Below are positions 63,070 to 64,000 of a stretch of DNA of 64,000 nt, piece by piece (position 1 is the stretch's first letter; every line of letters starts with the position of its first letter). The DNA is from JBBQZU01 sp041749535 (lineage in GTDB: Bacteria; Bacteroidota; Bacteroidia; Flavobacteriales_D; Cryomorphaceae): NCBI GenBank assembly GCA_041749535.1, contig JBGTBE010000050.1:1-64000 (forward strand). Direction: 5' to 3'. The position numbers and the translations under genes were made by a program. The notes beneath the pieces were generated by a model that was given only the letters and a program-made list of their open reading frames with translations, had not been told where the DNA came from and did no database searches.

Positions 63070-63930
63070 ATGCGCATATACCCCATAGAAACTGGCAACT
63101 TTAAACTGGATGGCGGCGCCATGTTTGGCGTAGTTCCAAAATCAATTTGGTCGCGGACCAATCCCGCCGATGAGAACAACATGTGCTCCTGGGCTATGCG
63201 CTGCATGCTTGTGGAATATGCGGACCGCTTGGTGCTGATAGATACGGGCATGGGCACCAAACAAAATGAAAAATTCTACAGCTTCTACTACTTGTTTGGT
63301 GAAGCAACGCTCAAAAAGAGCATAGAGAAACTGGGATTCGGTGTTGATGAAATTACAGATGTATTTCTCACGCACCTTCACTTTGACCACTGTGGTGGGG
63401 CTATAAATCTCCATACATCAGGGGATGGCTATGTGCCCGCTTTTCCAAATGCAAAGTACTGGAGCAATGAGCGCCACTGGCAGTGGGCCACCCAGCCAAA
63501 TGCACGAGAGAAGGCATCCTTTCTAAAGGAAAACATACTTCCCATAGAAGAATCGGGGCAGCTGAACTACATACGGCGGGATGGCAACTGGAGCCGTGAA
63601 GAACTATTTCCCGGATTCAAAGTGTTCTTTGCCGATGGGCATACTGAGAGCCAGATGCTCCCGGTAATTTCTTACAAAGACAAAACCATCGTATTCTGCG
63701 CCGACCTTATACCGAGCAGCAGCCACATAGGACTGCCTTATATTATGGGCTATGATGTGCGCCCACTGGATACTTTGAAAGAAAAGCAGATGTTGCTTGA
63801 GCTGGCTGTCAAAGACAATTACCTGCTTTTCTTCGAGCACGATTTGGCCACCGAAGCAGTATCTCTCGTGCAAACAGAACGCGGTATCCGCGCTGAAAAT
63901 TCAGGTACTTTCAAGGATTTTTTTGGATAA
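63070..63930 (+). CDS. MBL-fold metallohydrolase
   Basis: A 286-aa cytoplasmic protein of the metallo-beta-lactamase fold. The di-metal motif is H102-L-H-F-D-H107 (HLHFDHCGG), with later ADGHTESQ and FCADLIPSSSH supplying further ligands, and a final FFEHD. This type includes lactonases and quorum-signal or ester hydrolases; the substrate is unknown. Start at 63070 follows directly after the divergent mpl start region. Confidence 0.92.
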   Translation: MRIYPIETGNFKLDGGAMFGVVPKSIWSRTNPADENNMCSWAMRCMLVEYADRLVLIDTGMGTKQNEKFYSFYYLFGEATLKKSIEKLGFGVDEITDVFLTHLHFDHCGGAINLHTSGDGYVPAFPNAKYWSNERHWQWATQPNAREKASFLKENILPIEESGQLNYIRRDGNWSREELFPGFKVFFADGHTESQMLPVISYKDKTIVFCADLIPSSSHIGLPYIMGYDVRPLDTLKEKQMLLELAVKDNYLLFFEHDLATEAVSLVQTERGIRAENSGTFKDFFG

Positions 63931-63965
63931 AAAAAACCGCTGTATCCCGATGGACACAGCGGTTG
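63930..63965 (-). terminator. Terminator oriented to the minus strand
   Basis: AACCGCTGT (63935-63943) pairs with ACAGCGGTT (63956-63964); an A-run on the left becomes a T-run only on the minus strand. On the plus strand no T's follow. This suggests a minus-strand gene ends just beyond the right edge of the window. Confidence 0.6.
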
Positions 63966-64000
63966 GCGCGCATTGCATTCCTAAAGCCTATGAAAAAAAG

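Noticed and set aside
63990..64000. Plus-strand gene start (ATG followed by Lys codons) at the right edge
   Set aside because: Only three codons are visible, and the terminator at 63930-63965 is oriented to the minus strand, which suggests a minus-strand gene instead.

Overview
The window reads as chromosomal DNA of a member of the Bacteroidota, probably Flavobacteriales or a close relative. The evidence is several secreted proteins with type IX secretion (T9SS) C-terminal sorting domains (type A and type B), a PorP/SprF protein, S46 dipeptidyl-peptidase, DUF4293 next to rho, Rho with a long charged insertion, and -7 boxes of the form TAnnTTTG typical of the phylum. I see no insertion sequence, prophage, CRISPR array or rRNA operon. 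It looks like core genome with a generous set of secreted and surface proteins. The lineage call is inference from gene content.

Layout. 1-8.2 kb: a GT39-type membrane glycosyltransferase, a spacer with a 7-bp tandem repeat, two overlapping T9SS cargo genes (the second with a tail-fibre S74 chaperone domain), glutathione peroxidase, a YkuK-like protein, a small four-helix membrane protein and an ECF sigma operon. 8.4-22.4 kb: uvrA, tRNA-Pro(GGG), trxB, a membrane protein joining a sigma-factor-like domain to an inactive-looking trypsin-like domain, a C-terminal processing protease, DUF1573, a collagen-like/S74/T9SS fibre protein, pterin dehydratase, an S46 dipeptidyl-peptidase with the DPP11 specificity residue, and a DnaJ-domain membrane protein.

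22.4-31.4 kb: a colinear surface cassette (1339-aa T9SS type B protein, PorP/SprF, TPR-PD40-OmpA protein, M23 peptidase, lipoprotein) with ATGA start/stop overlaps between the first three genes. 31.4-44.5 kb: tryptophan dioxygenase, rnpB, a divergent ECF sigma / DUF6249 locus with two matching promoters, a cold-shock protein, a DUF2339-DUF3999 pair, a secreted alpha/beta hydrolase, trhO and hutI. 44.5-54.5 kb: an exported formylglycine-generating-enzyme-like lipoprotein with a META lipoprotein, a CpxP-like protein, a cupin-like protein, a MATE exporter, a YdeI protein, a lectin-type T9SS type B protein, a soluble histidine kinase and DUF2911. 54.5-64 kb: a possible PD-(D/E)XK protein, ABC exporter and truA in one minus-strand run, a phosphodiesterase, DUF4293, rho, mpl and an MBL-fold hydrolase.

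The observations I rate highest are: (1) GTAAC-N17-CGTCCAWT on both strands between the ECF sigma gene and DUF6249, a probable self-recognised promoter pair; (2) the sigma-like/transmembrane/pseudoprotease fusion at 12965-14506; (3) two proteins in which a self-cleaving S74 chaperone precedes a T9SS sorting domain, so that two C-terminal processing events would compete; (4) a perfect 7-bp inverted repeat upstream of uvrA. Functions come from motif recognition in the translated sequence; no database search was run.
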